A DNA stretch of 64,000 nt, from the NCBI RefSeq assembly GCF_000429545.1, contig NZ_AUCB01000020.1, forward strand, positions 1 through 64,000. Direction: 5' to 3'. Under the pieces are notes generated by a model. That model saw only the letters and a list, made by a program, of their open reading frames with translations. It did no database searches and was not told the DNA's origin. A program made the translations under genes and the position numbers. The DNA comes from Arenibacter certesii DSM 19833. GTDB taxonomy: Bacteria; Bacteroidota; Bacteroidia; Flavobacteriales; Flavobacteriaceae. Shown here piece by piece: positions 26,972 through 36,658 of this stretch (position 1 is its first letter; each line of letters starts with the position of its first letter).

Positions 26972-28543
26972 TTGAGACAACTTTACACTTGCTACATTTT
27001 ACTATTAATACTTCTAACTTCATGTAAAGAAGGAGATAAGCAAAATAATACCAAAGCACTTCCTCGAATTGCAATTGCCGGTCTAGGTATTGAAAGTAGT
27101 ACCTTTTCACCTGCCTTAACCCATGAAGAAGCTTTTCATGCCACAGAAGGAGAGGACGTATATAAAAGATACCCCTTTCTGCAAATGGATTCTTTAAATA
27201 GAAATAGGGCACAATGGGTGCCTACCCTGGTGGGGAAATCATTGCCAGGAGGTACTGTAACGAAAGAAGCTTACGAATCCTTGGTATCCCAAACCTTGAA
27301 ATTATTAAAAGAAAACGGACCTTATGACGGACTTTTCTTTGATATACACGGTGCAATGAGCGTCGTAGGATTAGACGATCCAGAAGGCGATTTAATTAAA
27401 CGAATTAGGGAAGTAATTGGGACAGATGTACTTATATCTACCTCTATGGACCTACATGGAAACGTATCGGAAAGATTAGCCCAACATACCGATTTAATAA
27501 CCTGCTATAGAATGGCACCCCACGAGGATGCTATGCAATCCAAGAAAAGAGCAGTGGACAATCTTCTAGAGCGACTTGAAAATGGGAAAGGGAAGCCCAA
27601 ATATAAGGCTTGGGTACCAGTCCCCATATTATTGCCGGGCGAAAAAACCAGTACCCGTATTGAACCAGGTAAAAGTCTATACGCTAAGGTACCAGAGGTA
27701 GAGAAAGAAGAAGGGGTTATAGATGCTGCAATTTGGATTGGTTATGCTTGGGCAGATGAACCGCGAAACCATGCTGTAGTTATGGTTACTGGTGATGATA
27801 AGGAACAAGTTGAAAAGGGGGCTGAATTTTTGGCACAAAGTTTTTGGGATGTTCGAAATCAATTCGAATTTGTTGCTCCAACTACCACCCTGGAAGAGAG
27901 TTTAAAATTAGCCTTGGCCAGTGAAAAACAACCTTACATGATCAGTGATATGGGAGATAACCCTACCGCTGGCGGTTCGGGTGACGTTACGTGGACTTTA
28001 AAACAATTATTGGCCAGGCCCGAGTTTAAATCAGAGAATGGTCCATCTTTAATTTATGCCTCAATCCCAGGACCTGAGTTTGTTGCTAAAGCTCTTGAAA
28101 TAGGTGTAGGCGGAAAAATTAAAGCCTTGGCCGGTGCTGCTGTAGATGATAGATTTGCTGGACCCCTAGAACTTGAAGGTACTATAGAAGCGATTAAGGA
28201 AGGTGACAGGAATGCAGAAGTAGAAGTAGTTGTTAAAGTGGGCAGTATTCACGTAATTGTAACCAAAAAGAGAAAACCGTATCACTATTTAAGCGACTTT
28301 ACCAATTTGGGCTTAAATCCTAAGCAAACGGATATCGTTGTGGTCAAAATAGGCTACTTGGTACCAGAGCTTTATGATATGCGTGGAGATTGGGTTATGG
28401 CGTTAACCCCAGGTGGTGTTGATCAAGATCTTCATAGATTGGGCTATAAGCGCATTAAAAGGCCTATGTTTCCCTTAGATAGCACCATGGTACAACCAGA
28501 TTTGAAAGCCCATTTTATTCCCGCATCAAATTCAACCGAATAA
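26972..28543 (+). CDS. M81-family metallopeptidase lipoprotein (MlrC-like)
   Basis: A lipoprotein (TTG start, then RQLYTCYILLLILLTSC with the lipid Cys near residue 18) of the M81/MlrC family, named after an enzyme of microcystin breakdown. Family features are IAIAGLGIESSTFSP, GLFFDIHGAM, STSMDLHGNVS, MAPHEDAM and the C-terminal MlrC domain with SDMGDNPTAGGSGDVT. His and Asp/Glu residues in these motifs are the likely zinc ligands. There is no ATG between the upstream in-frame stop at 26924 and the signal, so TTG is the start. Most homologues are cytoplasmic; a membrane-anchored form suggests an extracytoplasmic peptide substrate. A hairpin terminator lies about 200 bases downstream. Confidence 0.85.
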   Translation: MRQLYTCYILLLILLTSCKEGDKQNNTKALPRIAIAGLGIESSTFSPALTHEEAFHATEGEDVYKRYPFLQMDSLNRNRAQWVPTLVGKSLPGGTVTKEAYESLVSQTLKLLKENGPYDGLFFDIHGAMSVVGLDDPEGDLIKRIREVIGTDVLISTSMDLHGNVSERLAQHTDLITCYRMAPHEDAMQSKKRAVDNLLERLENGKGKPKYKAWVPVPILLPGEKTSTRIEPGKSLYAKVPEVEKEEGVIDAAIWIGYAWADEPRNHAVVMVTGDDKEQVEKGAEFLAQSFWDVRNQFEFVAPTTTLEESLKLALASEKQPYMISDMGDNPTAGGSGDVTWTLKQLLARPEFKSENGPSLIYASIPGPEFVAKALEIGVGGKIKALAGAAVDDRFAGPLELEGTIEAIKEGDRNAEVEVVVKVGSIHVIVTKKRKPYHYLSDFTNLGLNPKQTDIVVVKIGYLVPELYDMRGDWVMALTPGGVDQDLHRLGYKRIKRPMFPLDSTMVQPDLKAHFIPASNSTE

Positions 28544-28949
28544 TTAACTGACACATGGTAGACATTAAGGCGAATTAAAACTTTAAGGTTTTCTCTGACT
28601 AATTCTATTGTAGATTCAGTCATATCAATACCTGAAACAATAGTCAGTTTAAAAGCAAGAATTCCTATACAGTTATATTAATAGGATCTGCTATTAATCG
28701 AAATTTTGAAATCCATAGAATATCATTATCATCTACTATAGTTACCTATGTCCGCGCAACTTCTAAAATGGAGTCTAGTGCGGACCTAGGTTTAATTTTT
28801 TTAATGATGTTGGTCCATGATAAAGTTATAATACGATGTTGAACATTCTGAAACATTGGAAAAATGGAGGGAAATGGCTGGAATGTAAGGAATCCTATTT
28901 AAAATAAATGAAGCATAGGAGCTTTAAGCAAATAATTTTATTTCCATTA
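28544..28949. other. Convergent intergenic stretch
   Basis: It contains one hairpin terminator for the M81 gene (28745-28801). Nothing else was recognised. Confidence 0.5.
28745..28801 (+). terminator. Terminator downstream of the M81 gene
   Basis: CCTA-GTCCGC pairs with GCGGAC-TAGG (one internal mismatch), an inner ACTTC/GGAGT stem adds to it, and a T-rich run follows. Confidence 0.7.
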
Positions 28950-29723
28950 TCAGTCTTCGAAAGTTCTATATTTGGAAAGAAATATAAAGAATAAACCGTA
29001 GGATATAAATCCCACTGAAGAGAAAATCATCAAAACTGTGCCGAGGAGAGATTGATCCAAGAATGAAAAAGCATCTTGAATGCCCTTTATTTCATGACTT
29101 CCAGAATATAACCCTGCCCGTAAAAAAAAATAGGCGATGATTCCCACGATAAAAGCCCTCGAAAAAAAGCCAAATTTCCCTACAAGACGAATTAAAGATG
29201 ATCCTTTACGGCCTTCAAGGTTAAACTGATCTAAAAGACCGCCTTTTATTACACCCACTATTAGAATAATTGCTTGCATCACTAATACAACCCCAATACA
29301 AATAAAAAGAATCGAAATTAGGGATGGACCTAGTAAATCAACATAACGGGAACCCGAACTTCCTTCCGGAGAATAAGTGAACAAGTGATAAAAAGGGAGA
29401 AGTGCTAAAAAAGTATAGACCAGACCAGTAATAAAAATACCAATACGAGACATTTTGCCTTTTATATCATTGCTAATATTTTCAGGGTTCTTAATACTTC
29501 GCACAAACATCCAGTAGGAATAACATAGCAAACCTGTACCTAGAGCGAACAGCAGCACTTGGCCAAAAGGTTGTTTTTTCAGAAACTTTAGGGCGGTATT
29601 AGTACCCGAGCTTTGCCCCCCCATGTTCAAAGCAGCCAAAAGAGTAAGCAGTCCAATAATCAGATAGATAAAGCCCTTTGATATGAAACCAATAATAGCT
29701 GTGGTTTTCAACGATTCTTTCAA
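28950..29723 (-). CDS. DUF1206 membrane protein
   Basis: An integral membrane protein with six predicted segments arranged as three similar pairs, each beginning like GFISKGFIYLIIGLL, then RIGIFITGLVYTFLALLPF, and GFFSRAFIVGIIAYFFLRAG. This three-fold internal repeat is the hallmark of DUF1206 proteins, whose function is unknown. The length is normal. It is monocistronic on the minus strand, convergent with the M81 gene. Confidence 0.85.
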   Translation of the reverse strand: MKESLKTTAIIGFISKGFIYLIIGLLTLLAALNMGGQSSGTNTALKFLKKQPFGQVLLFALGTGLLCYSYWMFVRSIKNPENISNDIKGKMSRIGIFITGLVYTFLALLPFYHLFTYSPEGSSGSRYVDLLGPSLISILFICIGVVLVMQAIILIVGVIKGGLLDQFNLEGRKGSSLIRLVGKFGFFSRAFIVGIIAYFFLRAGLYSGSHEIKGIQDAFSFLDQSLLGTVLMIFSSVGFISYGLFFIFLSKYRTFED

Positions 29724-30504
29724 AATTTCTGATATTTAATTCGCAAGGTTAACTTTAAGATACAATTATACACCTAAATTCATTTAATTCCGTTCTTAAC
29801 TGATACTCATTCTACCTGCTTAGCACGATTTATCATACATGTAGGATGCTTTTTCCAGTAGAGTGCCATATGGTATTATGGGCGGGAGTCCGCTATATAA
29901 TGACTATTAGAATAAACTTATAGTTCTTATTTGAAAGAATATAATATTAGAATACTACAAAACTATTCTCAAATTTAATAATAGTCCAATAGTTGTAATT
30001 GGAACCTTTGATTGTACTCCCCAAAAATAATGTAGCTTATGATACCTTTATAATTAGGCCCATCAAGATTAGGGTTATGCTGCCACCAAAGTGTACAAAA
30101 TGCAATAGTAAACCTACTGGACACGATCTAAAAATATTATTATTAAAAAATCATCCCATATAAGATACACTAGCTGGATTATAAGAAAAAGTGGTAAATT
30201 CCTAAATATGCTAAAGGAAAATATTGTAACTTAATAGCAAGTATAACAGCAGAAATAACTTATACTACAATGTAGCAACTAGAAAACGTACGCTCCAATA
30301 CCGGTTCTATAGTCATTAAGCATATTATTCGCTCCCCCTCATTGATATTCATTTTAAAAAGGGGTTCACATGATAAATAATGTAAAAGCTAATCAAAATA
30401 CTACTGGATTATCTCAGTATAAAAATATCAAAAATATCTGCTATCTAATTCCCGAGATAGCCAAGACATCCCACTTTATTGCCATTTTATCTTTTTGCAT
30501 TCCT
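29724..30504. other. Long intergenic stretch, no gene seen
   Basis: AT-rich region of about 780 bases between divergent genes. The frame of the next gene extends back to an ATG at 30370, but the added residues do not look natural. No RNA, repeat or insertion was recognised. Confidence 0.4.
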
Positions 30505-32139
30505 ATGGGTGGAGGTTCGATTGCAGCAAATAATAAAAATTTCAAAATAAACTACGCTAGAAGCCTATTCGTTTTTTTAATCTTAATATACTTTTCCTTT
30601 GCTTTGCCTGCCCAAGATTCACCTCTTATTCAAAAGAATGAATCATTCGCTCTTGCCCAGGTCTATATGAACTTGTCCTTGACCGAAAAGTATTTTGATA
30701 GCCTTAGTACATCGAGGATTTCTAAGATAATTCCCTATGAAGAAAATGTATTGGAATCGTTTGAAAATAAAAAATTCATTCGCCAAAATGCCAATCTTTA
30801 TAATTTTTCCTACTCTTTATTGAACTTCAACAAGGCAAAATTGCTTTTCAGAGATAGAAGGGAAGTAAATCGTGATAAACTGGTAGAATGGAAGAATGAA
30901 TTGGGGCTGGCCAATAGATACTATAAAAGGGCATTGGAAAAGCCAATGTTTACGCGTCTTGACACATCATTTTATGACCTGATAAACTTTAACCAAGACT
31001 CCGAAAAATCATTGTACTGGGGAATAGAAAATTTTAGGGCCAAATTTACGCCCTATTTCAATAATGACATCTATCCAGAATATCAAAAGCTATTTTTTAG
31101 TGCAAAACGCGCTAACAACTTCAATTTCCTAGCACTATGGAGCAGTGCGGCTATCTATGACCTGTCCTTGGAATTTTCCATTTTAAATGCAATGGGAGAG
31201 AAAATAACTAATTATCTAAAACCTTCGGGAGACATTATTTATACTCTAGACCGCAAGCTCGATTTAATTTCCAGATATATTCAACTTAAATATATCGCCT
31301 CAGATCAGTTTAATAAGACATTGACCGAATTTCAAATTAGAGAACTATATGATTCTTATGATAGTTTTAATAAAGATCTGAAAGGTGAAAAGGATAGATT
31401 TATAATACAAGAACTGAATACTGCCGTAAGTAAAACTTTGTATAATGAACTGCAAAAAAAGTATCCCCATGAGAAAGTGCAAATTGCATATAGCATCAAT
31501 AATCCTTCACCTTCTGGTGTAGAGGCTATGGAATATATTAAAATTGATCAATATTTCTTTCCGGACCCTGCCCCCTTGGCTTCGGCAAATATAACCGTTG
31601 AAAATTACCAACCTAGTTCGACAGTTTTAGGTGACGTTGATACCCATATAAGTGGAATTTTGAGAACAGCGGGATATAGGAATCAATTACACTATTATTA
31701 TGATCTGGACGGATTTGCATTGGCAACAAGTTTAGAAAAATTCAATACCAATGGTTCTACTATAGCAGAGGATGAACGTTGGATAACACATCTAGGAAGT
31801 GAGGGCAAATTTTCCTATTACGAAATATTTAAATCCCTATTTTTTGAAATAGAGTCCGAGTTCAGGATGTTTGTCTTTATTGTGGCTTCTAAAAATGTAA
31901 CCTTTAGTACGGAGCCACCAAGCCCTGGAGACGTGGAGTTCTTGATACAACATAGTTATGAAACTCTTCCAAAAGATTTAAAAGAGAAATCGCTACCTAA
32001 TAAAAACCTAACAGTTATAGTATATTATTTTCATCAAAACGATATTGGCCAAGTACCAGAACTTGAGCTAAGCGGCACTTTAAGTGCTTTGGACCACCTG
32101 AATCTTGCAGAAATAAACAATTTAATCCGAAATGATTGA
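30505..32139 (+). CDS. Exported protein with a GYxxxxYY...GFALAT C-terminal domain
   Basis: A likely exported protein of about 544 residues. A hydrophobic segment (SLFVFLILIYFSFALPAQ) follows a short N-terminal stretch and has a plausible cleavage site at PAQ-DS. I chose the ATG at 30505; an ATG at 30370 adds 45 residues. The N-terminal half is helical and reminiscent of TPR-like helices. The C-terminal ~150 residues (VDTHISGILRTAGY, LHYYYDLDGFALATSLE, FRMFVFIVASKNVTF, LTVIVYYFHQ) match by eye a domain I remember at the end of bacterial caspase-like and other conflict-related proteins, where it often reads GFALVTRLEQI. Its function is unknown. The gene is convergent with the TIR-like/STAND pair and lies only 45 bases from it. 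Confidence 0.6.
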   Translation: MGGGSIAANNKNFKINYARSLFVFLILIYFSFALPAQDSPLIQKNESFALAQVYMNLSLTEKYFDSLSTSRISKIIPYEENVLESFENKKFIRQNANLYNFSYSLLNFNKAKLLFRDRREVNRDKLVEWKNELGLANRYYKRALEKPMFTRLDTSFYDLINFNQDSEKSLYWGIENFRAKFTPYFNNDIYPEYQKLFFSAKRANNFNFLALWSSAAIYDLSLEFSILNAMGEKITNYLKPSGDIIYTLDRKLDLISRYIQLKYIASDQFNKTLTEFQIRELYDSYDSFNKDLKGEKDRFIIQELNTAVSKTLYNELQKKYPHEKVQIAYSINNPSPSGVEAMEYIKIDQYFFPDPAPLASANITVENYQPSSTVLGDVDTHISGILRTAGYRNQLHYYYDLDGFALATSLEKFNTNGSTIAEDERWITHLGSEGKFSYYEIFKSLFFEIESEFRMFVFIVASKNVTFSTEPPSPGDVEFLIQHSYETLPKDLKEKSLPNKNLTVIVYYFHQNDIGQVPELELSGTLSALDHLNLAEINNLIRND

Positions 32140-32184
32140 TTGGAATTATCTTATTCCTATAAACCTTTAAATTTATAGATGTCA

Positions 32185-34101
32185 TTACTCTTCCTTAACG
32201 AAGTCATTATATGACAAGGAACGCCGAATTGTATCGCCTTTTTTTAAGATAATATCAATTTCATACCCAGCCGGACAATACCCCCATCCAAGATATCCAA
32301 TCGAAAATGAAGACGATGGTTCATTGGAAATCCGTACACGATCCCCAAAGCCCGGGCATAATCTGTATTGCACTTCTTTAATTTCATTTTTACGGAAAGA
32401 AGGCACATCTATCCACATTAAATAATTTCTGTTTTTACTTTTTTGATTTTTGGCACTAACATAACCTCTTGGTTTAACAAGGGCTTCAATTGGCATATTT
32501 TGTTGCAGTTGAAGGCGCTCGATAATGACACTATCCGCCTGATTTTCAAATTTCTCCCCTCTTCCCTGCATTACAATGTTTAACAATTTCTTGGTTTGTC
32601 TTTCAGCTTTTCGTGCTTCTACCTTTTTATTTTCCGCAATTATAGTCTGTTTCCTTGTCTTGATTGCTAACTGAATTACCAAAGCAGTAAATCCTATTAA
32701 AATCACAAGGGCTGCAGCCATAATGCGCATTTTTTTCCTTTTATTGCGATTCGAAATTTCTCGTGTAATTTCGTTTTCCTTTTGCTCGTTAATAGCAGCA
32801 GTACTTTCATCAATTCGCTTCTGTAGGTCTTTAGGTAATTTTAGGCTTTTTTGAAATGGCCTGATATAATCGATGTCATCTTGGGTAAATAGCCCTTGGC
32901 GTTCTGCATATACCACATAAATATCTGCAGCCTTTTCTCTCATCTTCATTTCTTCGGTACGATTTTCACCCACTACGAATGCCAATGAATCGTGACTGAT
33001 CTCGTATTGCGTTTCATCACCAGACTTTAGCGTACGAAGGATTCGTCTTCTCACCAGTTCTTCCAATAAATCAGGGATTGGTTTCTTGCATTTTACATCG
33101 TCATGATCCAGTTTCGCTTCTATTGCCGCGGCACTCATTGGTAGCTTCGTGAATTTCTCAGAAATCATGCTAGCCAGAAGTTCTAAGGGTACGTTTTCAC
33201 CGTAAATGCCTTCCAATGCTTGTAGTTGTTTCTTCAAGAAGCTCTCCAGTATCTTCTCCAAATCATCTCCTTTTTGGATTAACTCGGCACTTAAAACGGG
33301 TAGCTCTTGGTCTTTCTTTCTACTTTGTGCCCGATCCCAAATCTCACTTAGAAACACCTGAACGTGTGCCAATTCTATTTCCTTTTTCTTATCTGGCAAT
33401 CTGGACAAGATTTTTTCAGCAAGTTTCTGGCCATCATCTAACTTATAGTATTTCTTATACTCTGGAGCTTCCAATATTTTAAATATGACTTCCTCCACAT
33501 TTTTCCTACCCATTTTCTCCACGCGGAATCGGTTCTGTAAAATACTTGGACATAAGGCTTCAAATTCCGACAGGTGACCAATGAATTCTTCACGCATAAT
33601 GAGCATAATACGACAAGGTACCGTATTGTGAATAAGTTTATTAATGCCTACAAAAAAAGTACGCTGTTCATCAGGGTTACCAGAGATCAGTAATTCCTCA
33701 AATTGATCGAACAATAAATACACAGGTTGGAAGCGCTCTTTAAATAATTTCTCAACCGCCTCGGTAAACCCTATGGAAGCATCCTCTGGTAATTTGGTAA
33801 CTGCATCTATGGGTATCTTATTTTTAAGGGCACCATTAATAGCTGAAAATATGGAAGTATTGATATTCTCTGCTTTGCGAATGGTCAACGCAAACCAATC
33901 GGCATTGGAAAATCGGTTTCGAAGTCCACATTCCACCAAACTGGTCTTTCCAGAACCCGAAGGGCCATAGACCATAATATGTTTCACCCCGCTCAAGGCA
34001 TTATAAAGCGCGGTGGTTTCCTTACTTCGGCCAAAGAAAACCTGGGCATCGGATTGCTGATAGGAGTCCAAGAACTTAAAAGGAGATGGAACCCTGCTCA
34101 T
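32185..34101 (-). CDS. STAND NTPase with membrane segment and pYEATS-like domain
   Basis: A signal-transduction ATPase of the nSTAND type. It begins with PFKFLDSYQQSDAQVFFGR (typical start) and has Walker A GPSGSGKTSL (46-55) and Walker B VYLLFDQFEELL (127-138), followed by the helical and winged-helix parts (to about 400). A basic stretch and a transmembrane segment (about 459-480, MAAALVILIGFTALVIQLA) then anchor it. The last ~95 residues (543-638, with RNYLMWIDVPSF, IKEVQYRLCPGFG and FSIGYLGWGYCPAG) look like a prokaryotic YEATS domain, a module known from predicted sensing proteins with STAND or TIR parts. The start overlaps the stop of the TIR-like gene upstream by 4 bases, so the two are translationally coupled. 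This suggests a sensor-effector unit, possibly a defence or stress system. Confidence 0.82.
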   Translation of the reverse strand: MSRVPSPFKFLDSYQQSDAQVFFGRSKETTALYNALSGVKHIMVYGPSGSGKTSLVECGLRNRFSNADWFALTIRKAENINTSIFSAINGALKNKIPIDAVTKLPEDASIGFTEAVEKLFKERFQPVYLLFDQFEELLISGNPDEQRTFFVGINKLIHNTVPCRIMLIMREEFIGHLSEFEALCPSILQNRFRVEKMGRKNVEEVIFKILEAPEYKKYYKLDDGQKLAEKILSRLPDKKKEIELAHVQVFLSEIWDRAQSRKKDQELPVLSAELIQKGDDLEKILESFLKKQLQALEGIYGENVPLELLASMISEKFTKLPMSAAAIEAKLDHDDVKCKKPIPDLLEELVRRRILRTLKSGDETQYEISHDSLAFVVGENRTEEMKMREKAADIYVVYAERQGLFTQDDIDYIRPFQKSLKLPKDLQKRIDESTAAINEQKENEITREISNRNKRKKMRIMAAALVILIGFTALVIQLAIKTRKQTIIAENKKVEARKAERQTKKLLNIVMQGRGEKFENQADSVIIERLQLQQNMPIEALVKPRGYVSAKNQKSKNRNYLMWIDVPSFRKNEIKEVQYRLCPGFGDRVRISNEPSSSFSIGYLGWGYCPAGYEIDIILKKGDTIRRSLSYNDFVKEE

Positions 34102-36056
34102 GATGTTTTAATTTTAAAGGGGTTAAAAGTTTCTTCTAGCTGTTCAAAAAGATCATCTAGTCCAGAAAGATCCGTATTGGTAGATTTTACATAAAGGGTT
34201 GGATATTTACCATGGTCATCCTCCTTAGACCCCATAGGCAATTCCTTATTATAAGGAGAATAGGTGTATTGTCTACCCTCTTTTTGATAGCCAGTGTAAT
34301 GAAATATCTCTGGTGTTTGCTTTATGTTTACATCGTCGTAAACACTTTTATCTATAAGAAATGGGGATAGCGAGATATAGGAGTCTTTGTCCACAATATT
34401 TCGTAAGCAGGCCGCCAGTACATTGCCTCTAAACAATAAAATGCTTTTACTATAGGTAAATGAACCCTTTACTTGAATGGTTTTAGTCTTATCTGTAACG
34501 CTACTTTTGTTATAGACACTATGCAATTCTGCATAACGATGTAGATAGGTTTCATCGGACCCTATACGGTAATTTAGGTTGATATCATTTATGGATACGA
34601 GGCGGTAATTGGCTAAGAACGATAAATTTTTTAGCCAGTAGATAAGAGCTGTCAAATACTCTTCCATTAATAAATGAAACGCCTCATTTTTTTGAGTGGT
34701 ACCAGAGAGTAAATTGCGACGTTCAGACTCTAAAAAAAATGCGGTACCAAAAAGATCGGAATCTGTTTCTCTAAGTTTCTCTACAAATGTATAGATTTCA
34801 GGAACAAAACTATTTTCACCTATAAAATCAGAGGTCGTAAGAAGCAGACTGGTATAATCAAAATCAAGATATTCTTCATCACCCAACTGTAGAAAACTAG
34901 AGATAATACCCAGTTTTGGGGGTTCCTCCAATTCTAACAATTGTGCCATCTGGATATAGCATAAATATCGCAAGGATGCTTCGTAGGCTTCAACCATAAA
35001 AGAAAATGCATATATCGTTTTTTCCCGACCAGAAGGGGTGCACATTTTTTGTAGAAAGACTTGTATGAGCCAATCATAATTGTGGAAGATTTCTATAGGG
35101 TCATCCCCAACAGGAATACCTTCTTTTAGTAAGTCTTTACCAAGACTTTTAATCCATTCATCTCCAGACCCCACTAAATTTTGAGATAATGAAGTTGGTA
35201 AGGATTGATCGCGTCCCGCTTGACCCATTAAATACCCAAAATTGGCATTTGTGATAGACCCTATATTATATACTTTATCTGCAGTCTGAACAGATTTAGT
35301 TGCTTGCTGCTCCATTAGTGCCTGCAAGGCATCAAGTTTTCTTTCTACTTCATGTAATTGGCCGTCTACGTTTACCGTTATAGAACTTTCAGAAACCCCT
35401 TGGATAATTATGTTATTACTACCTTTAACAGTTGTGTTTTGGGTGATATTATCACCAACATGCACATCACCACCAGCAGTGATGTTAGAATCTATAACCG
35501 CATTTTTAACATTAAAATAATTGGTAACTGCCTCCTGTGTCCTGACCTTTATTTCATTTTGAAACTCAAGATGTCCCTTGTCCTCAAGACGGTCTAATTG
35601 TTGTCGGAATTGTAATTTAAGGTTATCTATATTGGAATATGAGGTATAAAAATGCCCCAGTTTGGACAAGCGATCTTTAAATGAAACAAGGTCTTTTGCC
35701 AATTGATCGGAAGGATCTGGTTGGGGTGCGCCAGATTTGAAATAGGTATATATCAATGGGCTTCCCGTCTCCTTGAAATGGGATAGAGCGGTGTCAAATT
35801 CCTCTTGGGTATATTTTCCGGCCTTGGTATAAAATAAACAGATTACAATATGAGCCGTCTTGATTGCTTCGTTGTATTCGTCCTGAAGTCTCGTCTCTGA
35901 TACCACATCCAGAAAGTATTCCCATTGAATTAACTCAAGATAGACCCCATTTTTATGCAACCGATCATTTTCTACACTTAGATATTCTCGGAACTCTTTT
36001 CTATCTGCTACTAACTCTGAGGAAGATGCTATAAAAATTTTGATGGTAGACGCCAT
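34098..36056 (-). CDS. TIR-like N-terminal domain protein, partner of the STAND NTPase
   Basis: The N-terminal ~140 residues form a TIR/nucleosidase-like fold: KIFIASSSELVADRKEFREYL, ELIQWEYFLDVVSETRLQDEYNEAI, HIVICLFYTKAGKYTQEEFD. Glu85/Glu86 lie where TIR-type NAD hydrolases have the catalytic Glu. A segment rich in Asn and Gly (GGDVHVGDNITQNTTVKGSN, about 195-214) resembles linkers seen in bacterial conflict proteins. The rest (about 290-650) is unassigned and mostly helical. No signal peptide or membrane segment. The gene is directly upstream of, and coupled to, the STAND NTPase, so the NTPase is likely the switch and this protein the effector or adaptor. NAD cleavage is inferred, not shown. 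Confidence 0.65.
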   Translation of the reverse strand: MASTIKIFIASSSELVADRKEFREYLSVENDRLHKNGVYLELIQWEYFLDVVSETRLQDEYNEAIKTAHIVICLFYTKAGKYTQEEFDTALSHFKETGSPLIYTYFKSGAPQPDPSDQLAKDLVSFKDRLSKLGHFYTSYSNIDNLKLQFRQQLDRLEDKGHLEFQNEIKVRTQEAVTNYFNVKNAVIDSNITAGGDVHVGDNITQNTTVKGSNNIIIQGVSESSITVNVDGQLHEVERKLDALQALMEQQATKSVQTADKVYNIGSITNANFGYLMGQAGRDQSLPTSLSQNLVGSGDEWIKSLGKDLLKEGIPVGDDPIEIFHNYDWLIQVFLQKMCTPSGREKTIYAFSFMVEAYEASLRYLCYIQMAQLLELEEPPKLGIISSFLQLGDEEYLDFDYTSLLLTTSDFIGENSFVPEIYTFVEKLRETDSDLFGTAFFLESERRNLLSGTTQKNEAFHLLMEEYLTALIYWLKNLSFLANYRLVSINDINLNYRIGSDETYLHRYAELHSVYNKSSVTDKTKTIQVKGSFTYSKSILLFRGNVLAACLRNIVDKDSYISLSPFLIDKSVYDDVNIKQTPEIFHYTGYQKEGRQYTYSPYNKELPMGSKEDDHGKYPTLYVKSTNTDLSGLDDLFEQLEETFNPFKIKTS

Positions 36057-36658
36057 ACATTAATGGTTTTTATTTAACTGATTTTTTTAGGCTGTCAAAA
36101 TACCTACAGCCTTTATGCTACCAAAAAACTCCTGCATTTAAACTTCTAGCCCTCTTAATTACGCAAGTCTGCCATTTTAAATTGGTTTCATGTTTTACTC
36201 ATTATTTGGAGTTAATGCGATATAATTTTTTTCTGGTTGTAATACCTCGTCACTAAATACGCCTCTGTTAAAGAAGGAGAACAAATGGAAAGAAGTCCTT
36301 TCCCATTTTGGAAAACACCTTCTAATCTGGAGATTGCGTGTTCGTTTAATAATCTTGGTTTCAATAATTAACTTTGAAAAATTCAAACTTTTCATATCCC
36401 CATTTACAGTAAAATGGAACACCCTTTATTGGCTTACATTTAGGACGCCGTGGCTGTCCATGTATCAGGTTACAAAATAACCACAACTTAAGGGCAATCG
36501 TATGAAATTAGATAGGGGGGAATATATTTTTTGACGGTATCTTAACTACCAACCTCAACTTTAAACATTAATCCTACCTCAATTTACTGATTTTTATTGT
36601 TAATCCGAACCGTTAAGATTGATTTATTCTGAAGTGCTTGCCCAAGAAAATCCTAATA
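36057..36658. other. Intergenic stretch between two minus-strand units
   Basis: About 600 bases with the promoter of the TIR-like/STAND pair presumably near 36060-36150. A 75-codon minus-strand frame (36195-36422) has no supporting evidence. No terminator for the upstream gene was recognised. Confidence 0.4.

Noticed and set aside
36195-36422. A 75-codon minus-strand frame upstream of the TIR-like gene
   Set aside because: No recognisable feature; composition resembles non-coding AT-rich sequence.
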